Source: Xanthobacteraceae bacterium
Lineage (GTDB): Bacteria > Pseudomonadota > Alphaproteobacteria > Rhizobiales > Xanthobacteraceae
Assembly (NCBI GenBank): GCA_019746135.1
Contig: JAIESI010000032.1
Span: 32,838 to 96,837 of the forward strand
Direction of reading: 5' to 3'
DNA: 64,000 nucleotides
The notes under the pieces are model-generated. The model had not been told where the DNA came from. It searched no databases and saw only the letters and a list, made by a program, of their open reading frames with translations. Position 1 is the first letter of the stretch. Each line of letters starts with the position of its first letter. Of the stretch, positions 8,568 through 18,792 are shown piece by piece. The position numbers and the translations under genes were made by a program.

Positions 8568-10111
8568 GCAGCGGTTCCCTGTGAGCGCGGTGCGCTTTTT
8601 TCCGTCTGGTATTCGCCCGCGACCAGCAGCCGGCGCAAGAGCTTGCCGACCGGCGATTTCGGGATCGCCTCGACGAACACGTAGCGGCGCGGGCGCTTGA
8701 AATTGGCAAGTCCGGACGCGCGGCAGAACTCGTCGAGCGCCTTCTCGTCCACCACCGCGCTGCGCTTGACGAAGGCGGTGACGACTTTACCCCAGCGCTC
8801 GTCGGGCAGGCCGACCACCGCGACCTCGGACACGCAATGGTGCAGCGACAGGCAGCTTTCGATCTCGACCGGCGAGACGTTCTCGCCGCCGGTGATGATC
8901 ATGTCGTCGACCCGGCCGGTGACGAACAGGTCGCCGTCGGCGTCGAAGTAGCCGGTGTCGCCGGTGAAGTACCAGCCCTGGCGCAGCGCCTTGGCATCGG
9001 CCTCGGGCCTGCGCCAGTAGCCCTCGAAGGACTCGTCGCCGGCAAGCGCGGCGATGATCTCTCCCTCTTCATTGGCCTGGGCGATGTCGTCGGGAGAGGT
9101 TGCGCCCAGGCGCACCACGCGCACCATCTGGTTGATGCCGGCGCGCCCGGCCGAGCCCGGCTTGTTCGGCGCGTTCTGGTCGATGGTGAAGGTGTAGATT
9201 TCCGAAGAGCCGTAATGGTTGACGAACAGCTCCGGCTTGAAGGCTGCGGTCAGCTCCTTCAGCAGTCCGTCGGTCATCGAGGCGCCGGCGAAGCCGATCT
9301 TGCGCACCGACGCCACGTCGGCCTGCCTGAAGCGTTCGTGATGCACCAGGTCGTGATAGAGCGTCGGCACCAGATAGAGATTGCTGATCTTCTCCTTCTC
9401 GATCAGCTCCAGCGCCCGCGCCACCTCGAAGCGCGGCAGGCAGACGAAGGCGCCGCCGACCAGCGACATGGCGAGCAGCGAGCGCACGCCCATGGTGTGA
9501 TAGAGCGGCATCACGCCGAGTGTTCGTTCGCCGTTCCGGTAAAGGTTCTGCGCGACCTGCGCCAGGGCCGCCGCCCGTTCGGCGCGCTGCCGCCGCGGCA
9601 CGCCCTTGGGCTTGGCCGTGGTGCCCGACGTATAGAGCATCACCGACCAGGCTTCCGCGTCGACGCGCGGCAGCACCGCGCCGTCGCCGGACGCGACCAG
9701 CGTCTCGAAGGTCAGGTCGGCGGCCAGTCCCGCCGCGATCCGCGGCATCGCGCCCGCGGCCTTCGAGGCCTTCACGGCCTCCGCCGACACCGCCTCGTAG
9801 ACCAGCGCCTTGGCGTCGGCATTGTCGAGGCAGTAGTCGAGCTCGTCAGCGGTCGAGCGCCAGTTCAGCGGCGTGATGATGATGCCGGCGAACTGGCAGG
9901 CCCAGTGGATGGTCGCCGCCTGCCAGTTGTTCTGCAGAACCGTGACGAGGTGGTCGCCGGGCCTGAGCTTCAGCGCGTCGAGGCCCGCAACCAGCGCCGA
10001 AATCCGCCGGTACCACTCGACATAGGTGAAGCGCACGCCGGCATCGACGATCGCGAGCGCGTTCGGGTCGCGCGCGACGCTGGCCAGGAAGCTTGTGCCG
10101 AGATCGAGCAT
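8564..10111 (-). CDS. AMP-forming acyl/aryl-CoA ligase
   Basis: The 515-residue protein is an ANL-superfamily adenylating enzyme. It has the phosphate loop YTSGTTAKPKGV (Ala replacing the usual Gly), YGSSE for adenine binding, the hinge GWYFTGDTGYFD and the C-terminal lysine motif PKSPVGKLLRR. It activates a carboxylic acid with ATP and CoA. The start MLDLGTSF at 10111 follows from family alignment; the longer track ORF adds 43 residues of shadow sequence. It is the first gene of the minus-strand catabolic operon and is divergent from a UbiD gene with only 58 bases between them. Confidence 0.9.
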   Translation of the reverse strand: MLDLGTSFLASVARDPNALAIVDAGVRFTYVEWYRRISALVAGLDALKLRPGDHLVTVLQNNWQAATIHWACQFAGIIITPLNWRSTADELDYCLDNADAKALVYEAVSAEAVKASKAAGAMPRIAAGLAADLTFETLVASGDGAVLPRVDAEAWSVMLYTSGTTAKPKGVPRRQRAERAAALAQVAQNLYRNGERTLGVMPLYHTMGVRSLLAMSLVGGAFVCLPRFEVARALELIEKEKISNLYLVPTLYHDLVHHERFRQADVASVRKIGFAGASMTDGLLKELTAAFKPELFVNHYGSSEIYTFTIDQNAPNKPGSAGRAGINQMVRVVRLGATSPDDIAQANEEGEIIAALAGDESFEGYWRRPEADAKALRQGWYFTGDTGYFDADGDLFVTGRVDDMIITGGENVSPVEIESCLSLHHCVSEVAVVGLPDERWGKVVTAFVKRSAVVDEKALDEFCRASGLANFKRPRRYVFVEAIPKSPVGKLLRRLLVAGEYQTEKSAPRSQGTAA

Positions 10112-10169
10112 GGCGGTGTGCTGGTTCCTCGGTGTTCCTTGCACCGCAAGGGTGCTACATGTCCACCCC

Positions 10170-11624
10170 ATGAATAGGCATGAGTTGCAGCCGAAGTCCG
10201 GCCGGGGTCGCGGGAACAATGCGCCGCAGCCGGTCCGCACCTTGCGCGACTGGCTCGACCACCTTGCGGCGCACGACCGGCTGGCCGTGCTTAAGCCGAA
10301 TGTCGGGCTGAAGTTCGAGCTTTCGGCTTATGCCAAGCGGCTCGATGGGCAACGCGCCACGGTGTTTCCCAAGCCCTTAGGTGACAAGCCCGGTGGCCAT
10401 CCGATCCCGGTGGTTTCCGGGCTTGTGTCCGATCGCGGCTGGATGGCCGAGGCGATGGGCGTCGAGCCGTCGGAGATGCTGGCCGAGTTCCAGAAGGCCG
10501 CGGAAAATCCGCTGCCGTGGGAGGAGGTGAAAGCGGCTCCGGCGCAGGAGGTGGTCCACCGCGGGGCAGATCTGGACCTCGCCACGATCCTGCCGCTGCC
10601 GACCCACAACGAGCACGACGGCGGTCCCTATATCGCCGCGGGCCTGATGATCGTTCGCAATCCGAAAACCGGAAAGCAGAACGTCTCGATCCATCGCTGC
10701 CAGCTCACCGGTCCCAACCGCCTGGGCGTGCTGGTGCTGCCGCGCCACACCTTCGTGTTCCAGCGCATGGCGGAGGAGGCGGGCGAGCCGCTCGATGCTG
10801 CGATCGTGGTCGGCGTCGATCCGCTGACGCTTTTGGCCTCGCAGGCGATCGTGCCGATCGACCACGACGAGCTCGAGATCGCCGGCGCCCTGCAGCACCG
10901 GCCGCTGCCGGTGGTGAAATGCGTCGCAAGCGACATCCGCGTCCCGGCCGAGGCCGAGATCGTGGTCGAGGGACGCTTCCTGCCGAACGTGCGCGAGCCG
11001 GAAGGGCCGTTCGGCGAGTTTCCGCAGTACTACGGCGAGCGCGCGCCGCGCGAGGTGATGGAGATCGTCGCGGTCACGCATCGCAAGGACGCGATCTTCC
11101 ACACCATCGTCGGCGGCGGGCTCGAGCATCAGCTCCTTGGCGGGATCCCGAAGGAAGCGACGCTGCTGACGCATCTTCGGCGCAACTTTCCGAACGTGCT
11201 CGACGTGCACCTGTCGCCCGGCGGCGTCATGCGCTTCCACCTGTTCGTCAAGATCAGGAAGACCCAGGAAGGGCAGGGCAAGAACGTGATCCTCGGCGCG
11301 TTCGCAGGCTCGTTCGACCTGAAGCACGTCATCGTCGTCGACGAGGACGTCGACATCCACAATCCGACCGAGGTCGAGTGGGCGGTGGCGACGCGCTTCC
11401 AGGCCGACCGCGATCTGGTGATCGTGCCGGACAGCCAGGGCTCCAAGCTCGACCCGTCGAACCGCGACGGCGTCGGCGCCAAGATGGGCATCGACGCGAC
11501 CAAGCCGTTCAAGGCGCCGGAGATGGTGTTCAAGCGCATCCGCGTGCCGGGCGAGGAGACGATCGACGTGGCCGAGGTGCTCAGGCGATCGGGCGGCGAT
11601 TGGCGGACGGCGCTGAAGTCCTAA
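10170..11624 (+). CDS. UbiD-family prenylated-FMN decarboxylase (first copy)
   Basis: The 484-residue protein spans the UbiD fold, with NVSIHRCQLTGPNRLGVLVLPRH in the prFMN-binding part and EPEGPFGEFPQYYGE carrying the acidic active-site residues. UbiD enzymes reversibly decarboxylate aromatic or unsaturated acids using prenylated FMN made by a UbiX partner; no ubiX is in the window. ATG at 10170 (MNRHEL) was chosen because upstream codons overlap the divergent ligase promoter. It faces away from the ligase operon and probably shares its regulation. It is clearly different from the second UbiD at 46311. Confidence 0.9.
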   Translation: MNRHELQPKSGRGRGNNAPQPVRTLRDWLDHLAAHDRLAVLKPNVGLKFELSAYAKRLDGQRATVFPKPLGDKPGGHPIPVVSGLVSDRGWMAEAMGVEPSEMLAEFQKAAENPLPWEEVKAAPAQEVVHRGADLDLATILPLPTHNEHDGGPYIAAGLMIVRNPKTGKQNVSIHRCQLTGPNRLGVLVLPRHTFVFQRMAEEAGEPLDAAIVVGVDPLTLLASQAIVPIDHDELEIAGALQHRPLPVVKCVASDIRVPAEAEIVVEGRFLPNVREPEGPFGEFPQYYGERAPREVMEIVAVTHRKDAIFHTIVGGGLEHQLLGGIPKEATLLTHLRRNFPNVLDVHLSPGGVMRFHLFVKIRKTQEGQGKNVILGAFAGSFDLKHVIVVDEDVDIHNPTEVEWAVATRFQADRDLVIVPDSQGSKLDPSNRDGVGAKMGIDATKPFKAPEMVFKRIRVPGEETIDVAEVLRRSGGDWRTALKS

Positions 11625-11661
11625 TGCACCGAAACTCAATGCATGCCGGACAACTTGCCTT

Positions 11662-12396
11662 TCAGCCTGCACCCGGCCCGAGCGGCGGATCGCCCTGCCA
11701 CTGGCGCAGCGGATAGTCTGGCTGGGTGAACGAGTACATTTCGATGAGCCGGGTCTTGTTGCGCGAGGTGAGCGGCCGGAAGCCTTCGTTGGGAAAATTC
11801 GAGCCGCACGATGGCGTCGCGCTACCACACATTAAGGTATTTGGGTCCTGGTTGTGGCCCAATCCTATGGCGTGACCCAGTTCATGTGCCACGATGTTGC
11901 GCGCCCCACCAGGTAACGTCATCGGTCCCCACTGCTCGCCTGGTATTCCGATCAGAACTTTGATTGGCTGCAGCGGACCAAGCATGAACTTCGGCCAACC
12001 AAGCGCGAACGCATTGAAATTGTCCTTGGCCAAGGCCACGACGATGTCACCATCCACTTCGCGGATGCGCTGCGGCGGGTTTAGCTGGTAGCTGCGAAGT
12101 GATGGATGGAAATCGTTCGCCGGCAAAAGCCCAGTCACGTGATAGACAGCGCCCAATTGGAGCCAGCTGCGAAGCGTCGACAACTCCGCGTTCCAGAAAC
12201 CAACGGCTTCATGAACCGCCTTCAGCCGCGGATCATTGTCATCTGACACGACCACGATGGACGGTTGGTGTTGCCATAGTCCCCACGGCACGTCGCCGCG
12301 TTCCGCCGAAAAGCGCGTTTCACCCAGCAGGGATTGCGCATGAGACGCCAGCGGCAAATTTGCAGCCAACCCAGCCACGAAAGTTCTTCGGTTCAT
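11662..12396 (-). CDS. Exported matrixin-like zinc metalloprotease
   Basis: The 244-residue precursor begins MNRRTFVAG, a short twin-arginine-like signal ending near HAQS. The metzincin zinc site HELGHAIGLGH (171-181) is followed by a Met-turn residue at 189 (TLMCG), which places it in the matrixin (M10A) group. A propeptide cysteine switch is not evident. The start at 12396 was chosen because the signal begins there; the track adds 16 residues. The gene lies alone between two plus-strand operons and its base composition is lower in GC than its neighbours, which hints at separate acquisition. Confidence 0.82.
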   Translation of the reverse strand: MNRRTFVAGLAANLPLASHAQSLLGETRFSAERGDVPWGLWQHQPSIVVVSDDNDPRLKAVHEAVGFWNAELSTLRSWLQLGAVYHVTGLLPANDFHPSLRSYQLNPPQRIREVDGDIVVALAKDNFNAFALGWPKFMLGPLQPIKVLIGIPGEQWGPMTLPGGARNIVAHELGHAIGLGHNQDPNTLMCGSATPSCGSNFPNEGFRPLTSRNKTRLIEMYSFTQPDYPLRQWQGDPPLGPGAG

Positions 12397-12602
12397 GACG
12401 AGCGCCTCGGCCTTGATGTCGGATGGTGCCGACCTGGTCCCCAAGCTCTTGCCGCCACGCCAACAGCGTGCCCAAATTCAAGGCATCCACAGGCTGCAAT
12501 TGCGGCCCAAAGCCCCCTTTACCCCGGCCTGCGATTGGCGCGAGGCTTGCAGTATCGACATTGGAACACCTGCCAGGATGGCGATTTAAAGGCGGGGGGA
12601 GA

Positions 12603-14027
<1,425 letters not shown>

Positions 14028-14050
14028 ATTGGGTGTTGGACCGCTGACCG

Positions 14051-14992
14051 ATGCTTTCCCGCACCGCCGATAACCTCTACTGGCTCGCGCGCTACGTCGA
14101 ACGCGCCGAATATCTCGCGCGCATCCTCGAAGCGACCCAGCGGCTCACCGCCATGCCGCTCGAATATGTCGGCGAGACCAACGAGTGGGAATCCGCGCTC
14201 GCCACCGCCGGATGCTCCAGCGCCTTCTTCGCCGTCCATGCGGAGGCCAACGAGGAAACCGTCACCGACTTCCTGGCCTTCTCCACCTCCAACCCGTCGT
14301 CGATCCGCAACTGCTTCGAGGTCGCGCGCACCAACGCGCGCGCGGTGCGCACCGCGCTGACCATGGAGATGTGGGACGCCATCAACACCACCTGGCTCGA
14401 ATTGAAGCGCTTCGGCAACCGGCCGTCGTCGCGCGAGGAGTTCCAGCGCTTCCTCACCTGGGTGCAGGAATCCTCGCTGCGCTACGACGGCTCGGCCTAC
14501 CGGACCATGCTGCGCAACGACGCCTACTGGTTCTCCCGCCTCGGCGTCTACATCGAGCGCGCCGACAACACCGCGCGCATCCTCGACGTGAAGTACCACT
14601 TGCTCCTTCCGGCGCTGGAGCACGTCGGCGGCCCGCTCGACTACTACCAGTGGGCCGGCATCCTGCGCTCGGTCTCCGCGCTCACCGCCTATCACTGGGT
14701 CTATCGCGAAAGCCTGAAGCCCTGGCTGATTGCCGACCTCTTGATGCTCAACGAGCAGATGCCGCGCTCGCTGGCGAGCTGCTACGAGAACCTGGTGCAG
14801 AACCTCGACCGCATCGCCGGCGCCTATGGACGCCAGGGCCCGGCGCAGCGGCAGGCGCGGGCGATCCGCACCCGGTTGCAGAACAGCCGCATGGAGGAAA
14901 TCTTCCAGTCCGGCCTGCACGAGTTCATCACGTCGTTCATCACCGACAACAACAAGCTCGGCTCGGCGATCACGCAGCAGTATCTGGCGTAG
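14051..14992 (+). CDS. Alpha-E domain protein (DUF403)
   Basis: The 313-residue protein begins MLSRTADNLYWLARYVERAEYLAR, the diagnostic opening of the alpha-E family, and is helical throughout with ARTNARAVRT and DAYWFSRLGVYIERADNTARI. No enzymatic activity is established for the family. It is nearly always linked to a circularly permuted ATP-grasp protein and a transglutaminase-like protein, so a shared peptide-ligation or proteolysis task is inferred. It follows the ATP-grasp gene by 23 bases and is almost certainly cotranscribed with it. Confidence 0.9.
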   Translation: MLSRTADNLYWLARYVERAEYLARILEATQRLTAMPLEYVGETNEWESALATAGCSSAFFAVHAEANEETVTDFLAFSTSNPSSIRNCFEVARTNARAVRTALTMEMWDAINTTWLELKRFGNRPSSREEFQRFLTWVQESSLRYDGSAYRTMLRNDAYWFSRLGVYIERADNTARILDVKYHLLLPALEHVGGPLDYYQWAGILRSVSALTAYHWVYRESLKPWLIADLLMLNEQMPRSLASCYENLVQNLDRIAGAYGRQGPAQRQARAIRTRLQNSRMEEIFQSGLHEFITSFITDNNKLGSAITQQYLA

Positions 14993-15001
14993 TTCTTCCA
15001 C

Positions 15002-15179
15002 CGTCATTCCGGGGCGGCCCGAAGGGCCGAACCCGGAATCCAGACAAGGAAGAATTCCCGCCGAAACTGGATTCCGGGTTCGCGCCTTTCCGCCTTCGCG
15101 TTCACGCGCTTCGGCGGACTCCAGCCCGCCGTAGCTCGCAAAGCGAGCGGAGGCGGGTCGGCGCGCCCCAGAAATGACG
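15002..15179. repeat. Dispersed palindromic intergenic repeat, copy 1
   Basis: The element is bounded by CGTCATT and AATGACG. It contains a perfect 16-bp inverted repeat (CGAACCCGGAATCCAG at 15028-15043 and its complement at 15067-15082). A second arm around CTCGCAAAGCGAGCGGAGGCGGG is shared with the copy at 20583. It fills most of the gap between the alpha-E gene and the Spy-like gene and may act as a transcription barrier. Confidence 0.75.
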
Positions 15180-15196
15180 CCGGTGTGAGCGGCGCG

Positions 15197-15214
15197 CTTT
15201 ACATAACTTTACAT
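15197..15214 (-). promoter_or_regulatory. Candidate CpxR-type response-regulator box
   Basis: The plus strand reads CTTTACAT-AA-CTTTACAT, a 10-bp-period direct repeat. Its complement contains GTAAA-N5-GTAAA, the consensus described for E. coli CpxR. It sits about 85 bases before a Spy/CpxP-like gene that is followed by an OmpR-family regulator and a histidine kinase. Autoregulation of the three genes is inferred, not shown. Confidence 0.55.
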
Positions 15215-15297
15215 TCGGGACAAACGCCGGAAACCGGCCATCTCCATGTTGGGTCCAGCGACAATGCTGCTGACGACCCCGACGAAGGAGATGTTCC

Positions 15298-15912
15298 ATG
15301 TCCGACCATGCAAGGCCCGATGACGCGAACCCGCCGGTTTCCGGCACCGTTTTGCCGCCCAATCGCGGCCGCCGCACCGGCTGGATCGTGGCCGCGCTCA
15401 TTGCCGCGGGCCTCACCGGGGCCGCGGCGTCGAGCGCGCTCAGCCATGGGTTCGGCTTCGGCCCTCCGGGTTTCGGCCCGGGCGGCTGGCATGGCCGCTT
15501 CATGGGCGGCCCGCTCGACCCCAAGCAGATCGAGGATCGCGCCGACCGCGCGGTCCGTCACATCGCCATCGAGATCGACGCGACCAACGAGCAGCAGGAA
15601 AAGCTGCGCAACGTCGTACGCGGCGCGGTCAGGGACATCCTGCCGATGCGCGAGAAGGCGCACGCCGCCCGCGCGCGGGCCCGCGAACTCCTGACCCAGG
15701 ACAAGATCGACCGTGCCGAGATCGAAAAGTTCCGCAGCGACCAGGTTGCGCTGGCCGATGCGTTCTCGAAACGGGTGGCGCAGGCGGTCGGGGACGCCGC
15801 TGAAATTCTCACCCCCGAGCAGCGGCGCAAGATCGCCGACCGCCTGCCGCCATCCGGCCATGGTCATGGTTTCGGCCCGGGCTTCGGCCCCGGCCCGCAC
15901 TGGAATCGGTGA
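15298..15912 (+). CDS. Spy/CpxP-like periplasmic (heavy-metal-sensor family) protein
   Basis: The 204-residue protein has an N-terminal membrane anchor or signal (GWIVAALIAAGLTGAAASSAL), a Gly/Phe/Pro-rich linker (GFGFGPPGFGPGG) and a helical core with LTPEQRRKIADRL, the LTxxQ-type motif of Spy/CpxP proteins. The C-terminus is again His/Gly/Pro rich (GHGHGFGPGFGPGPHW), possibly metal binding. Such proteins act as envelope chaperones and dampen their cognate histidine kinase. It lies 12 bases before the response-regulator gene and downstream of a CpxR-like box, matching a Cpx-type stress circuit. Confidence 0.82.
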   Translation: MSDHARPDDANPPVSGTVLPPNRGRRTGWIVAALIAAGLTGAAASSALSHGFGFGPPGFGPGGWHGRFMGGPLDPKQIEDRADRAVRHIAIEIDATNEQQEKLRNVVRGAVRDILPMREKAHAARARARELLTQDKIDRAEIEKFRSDQVALADAFSKRVAQAVGDAAEILTPEQRRKIADRLPPSGHGHGFGPGFGPGPHWNR

Positions 15913-15924
15913 TAAAGTCGCTCC

Positions 15925-16611
15925 GTGGCCGAGCGCATTCTGCTGATCGAGGACGACCCGCGTCTCGCCGAGATGGTCAAGAATTATCTCGGCGAGGCCG
16001 GTTTTGCCGTGACGGTCGCGGGGCGCGGCAACGACGGCATCGCCCTCGAAGCGCGCGAGGCGTTCGACGCGCTGGTGCTCGACCTGATGCTTCCCGACAT
16101 CGACGGCCTCGAAGTCTGCCGCCGCATCCGCGCGCGCTCGCAGACGCCGATCCTGATGCTGACCGCGCGGGGCGATGCGATGGACCGCGTGGTCGGGCTC
16201 GAAATTGGCGCCGACGACTATTTGCCCAAGCCGTTCGAGCCGCGCGAGATGCTGGCGCGGCTGCGCGCGATCCTGCGCCGCCGCGGCCGCGAGCAGCGCA
16301 ACGACGTGCTGCGGTTCGGCCGGCTCGAGATCGACGCGGGCTCGCGCACGGCCCGGCGCGACGGCAATGAATGCGCGCTGACCGGCTATCAGTTCTCGCT
16401 GCTGCTGTCGCTCGCCCAGCATGCTGGCCGCGTCATGTCGCGTGATGCGATCATGGATGCGATGAAGCACGAGAAGCTCGACGCGTTCGATCGTTCCATC
16501 GATGTGCATATCTCCCGCATCCGCGCCGTCATCGAGGACGATCCGAAGAAGCCGCGGCGGATCGTGACCGTGCGCGGCTCGGGCTATGTGTTCGCCAAGG
16601 CGCAGGATTAA
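15925..16611 (+). CDS. OmpR-family response regulator
   Basis: The 228-residue protein has a receiver domain with the acidic pocket (IEDD, residues 8-11), phosphoacceptor D53 (LVLDLMLPDIDG) and the conserved Lys in LPKPFEPREML. A winged-helix DNA-binding domain follows (SIDVHISRIRAVIEDDPKKPRRIVTVRGSGYVF). The start is GTG at 15925, 12 bases after the Spy-like gene. The cognate kinase begins 7 bases after its stop. A Cpx/Rst-like envelope regulator is inferred from the neighbours and the upstream GTAAA repeat. Confidence 0.92.
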   Translation: MAERILLIEDDPRLAEMVKNYLGEAGFAVTVAGRGNDGIALEAREAFDALVLDLMLPDIDGLEVCRRIRARSQTPILMLTARGDAMDRVVGLEIGADDYLPKPFEPREMLARLRAILRRRGREQRNDVLRFGRLEIDAGSRTARRDGNECALTGYQFSLLLSLAQHAGRVMSRDAIMDAMKHEKLDAFDRSIDVHISRIRAVIEDDPKKPRRIVTVRGSGYVFAKAQD

Positions 16612-16618
16612 GCCGGCG

Positions 16619-17875
16619 ATGCGGCGTCTCTATCTGAAAATCTATCTCACCATCATCGCGAGCCTGGTGCTCGTGGTGGTGGTCGCGGCCGGCGTGTGGC
16701 GGTGGGGCGCAGGCGGCCCGCCCGGCGCGCAGGTCATCGAGGCGGCAGGCGAGATCGTCAGCCTTGCGCTGCCGCCCTCCCACGCACCGCAATTCGAGCA
16801 GCAGCGTGCGTTGGACGATCTCGCGCGGCGTTTCCGCATTGATCTCGCGCTGTTCACCCGGGACGGCCAGCCGATCGCCGCGGCCGGACAGCCGCTGCCG
16901 CCGCCGCCGGCGGACGCGGACGGCGACTGGATTCGCGGCCGCGGCGGGCCGGCCTGGGCATTCCGGCTTCCTGACGAGCGCCGGCTGGTGGTTCGCGCGC
17001 TGCCGCGCCACCGCCATCCGGCGATCCATTTCCTGCTGGCGCTCGGCGGCATTGCTCTCGCGGTTGCGGTCGCGGCCTATCCGTTCGTGCGCGGGCTGAC
17101 GCGGCGGCTCGAACGGCTGCAGGCCGGCGTCGAGAAGCTCGGCGCGGGCAACCTTGCGGCCCGCGTCGATGTCGAGGGCAAGGACGAGGTGGCGCGGCTC
17201 GCGCAGAGCTTCAACCACTCCGCCGAGCGCATCGAGGACCTGATGAAGGCGCACCGGATGCTGCTCGCCAACGCCTCGCACGAGCTGCGCACGCCATTGT
17301 CGCGCATCCGGCTTTGCATCGATCTGATGCAGCAGAACCCCGACCCGAAGTACAAGGCGGCGATCGAGCAGGACATCGCCGAGCTCGACCAGATGATCGA
17401 CGAGATCCTGCTGGCGAGCCGGCTCGGCACGATCACGGCCCCGCAGCTCGAGGAGACTGTCGATCTGCTCGCGCTCGCGGCCGAGGAGGGCGCGCGCTAC
17501 GACGACTGCCTGGTGGAGGGCGAGCCCGTCACCGTGCGCGGCGACCGGCGGCTGCTCGGCCGGATGATCCGCAATCTGCTGGAAAACGCCAGGCGGCACG
17601 GCGCGCCGCCGACCAATGTGGCGGTCCGCAGCGCCGGTGGCCGCGCCGTCATCGAGGTCATGGACGGCGGCAAGGGCGTGCCGGAGGCCGAGCGCGAGCG
17701 GGTGTTCACGCCGTTCTACCGGCTGGCCGGCGATACCGAGGGCGCGGGGCTCGGGCTCGCACTGGTGCAGCAGATCGCCCGGCTGCACGGCGGCGACGCG
17801 ACGGTCGCGCCCAAGCCCGGCCATCCGAGCTGCTTTCAGGTCGGCCTGCCCAAGCTTGCCGCCGCCAACGCCTAG
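16619..17875 (+). CDS. EnvZ/CpxA-type sensor histidine kinase
   Basis: The 418-residue protein has two membrane segments (about 6-26 and 138-158) that bracket a small periplasmic sensor of about 110 residues containing a Pro-rich PLPPPPAD stretch. A HAMP domain follows, then the H-box NASHELRTPLSRIR with phosphorylated H221, the N-box (RNLLENARRHG) and the G boxes (DGGKGVP, GAGLGLALV). It should phosphorylate the regulator just upstream. The ATG at 16619 was chosen because the membrane segment starts right after it; the track start lies inside the regulator gene. Confidence 0.92.
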   Translation: MRRLYLKIYLTIIASLVLVVVVAAGVWRWGAGGPPGAQVIEAAGEIVSLALPPSHAPQFEQQRALDDLARRFRIDLALFTRDGQPIAAAGQPLPPPPADADGDWIRGRGGPAWAFRLPDERRLVVRALPRHRHPAIHFLLALGGIALAVAVAAYPFVRGLTRRLERLQAGVEKLGAGNLAARVDVEGKDEVARLAQSFNHSAERIEDLMKAHRMLLANASHELRTPLSRIRLCIDLMQQNPDPKYKAAIEQDIAELDQMIDEILLASRLGTITAPQLEETVDLLALAAEEGARYDDCLVEGEPVTVRGDRRLLGRMIRNLLENARRHGAPPTNVAVRSAGGRAVIEVMDGGKGVPEAERERVFTPFYRLAGDTEGAGLGLALVQQIARLHGGDATVAPKPGHPSCFQVGLPKLAAANA

Positions 17876-17931
17876 TGCCTGGGCGTTCCTTGGGCTTGAC
17901 CGGAACGGTCCGGTTTTCAATGGTGCCAGCC

Positions 17932-18780
17932 ATGCGCATCCAGGTGTCCCACGAGACCGTCTACCGCTACGGGCAGCCGGCCAACGGCGTGATCCAGACG
18001 CTGCGGCTCACCCCGCGCCACCACGAAAGCCAGTATGTGGTCGACTGGCGGATCGACGTGTCGGAAAACTGCCAGCTCGACCAGCATGAAGACGCATTCG
18101 GCAACCTGATCCACGTGTTCAACGTCGACGGCCCGTTGCAGGAGCTGCGGGTGCTGGCGGAGGGCGAGGTCGACACCCAGGACGCGAGCGGCGTGGTGCG
18201 CGGCGCAATCGAGCGTTTCCCGCCGAGCCTTTATCTCCGCGAGACCGCGCTGACCACCGCCGATCCGGCGATCGCTGAATTCGCCGAAGCGGCCCGCAGC
18301 AACAGCCGCCCGGACGTGCTCTCGGTTCTGCATGCGCTGCTCGAGCGCATCCACGGTGACGTCTCCTATGACGAGGAGGGGCCGACCAACTCCGCGACCA
18401 CCGCGGCCGAGGCCTATGCGCTCAGGCGCGGCGTCTGCCAGGACTTCACCCACATCTTCATTGCCGCGGCGCGCAGCCTCGCCATCCCGGCGCGCTACAT
18501 CGGCGGGCACTTTTTCCGCAGCGACGGCGCCGCGGTGCAGGAGGCGGCGCACGCCTGGGCCGAGGCCTACGTGCCCGATCTCGGCTGGGTCGCGTTCGAC
18601 GCCGCGAACGGCATCTGCGCGACCGACGCGCATGTGCGGGTCGCGGTCGGCCTCGATTATCTGGGGGCTGCCCCGATGCGCGGCACGCGCTATGGCGGCG
18701 GCGACGAGGCGCTCGACGTCACGGTGCGGGTGAGTTGTCCGCTGCGGCCGTCGCACGGCCAGTCGCAAAGCCAGTCGTAG
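17932..18780 (+). CDS. Transglutaminase-like cysteine protease family protein
   Basis: The 282-residue protein has an N-terminal beta region (bacterial transglutaminase-like N domain, residues 1-90) and a transglutaminase core with catalytic C169 (RRGVCQDFTH), H207 (AAHAWAEAYVP) and D223 (AFDAANG). It is a cytosolic protein of the type found with alpha-E and ATP-grasp genes, thought to form or cleave amide bonds; its substrate is unknown. An in-frame ATG at 17920 (MVPAM) is an alternative start. It follows the kinase by 56 bases, so the usual ATP-grasp/alpha-E/transglutaminase trio is here interrupted by a stress-response operon. Confidence 0.88.
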   Translation: MRIQVSHETVYRYGQPANGVIQTLRLTPRHHESQYVVDWRIDVSENCQLDQHEDAFGNLIHVFNVDGPLQELRVLAEGEVDTQDASGVVRGAIERFPPSLYLRETALTTADPAIAEFAEAARSNSRPDVLSVLHALLERIHGDVSYDEEGPTNSATTAAEAYALRRGVCQDFTHIFIAAARSLAIPARYIGGHFFRSDGAAVQEAAHAWAEAYVPDLGWVAFDAANGICATDAHVRVAVGLDYLGAAPMRGTRYGGGDEALDVTVRVSCPLRPSHGQSQSQS

Positions 18781-18792
18781 CGGATCGGTATG

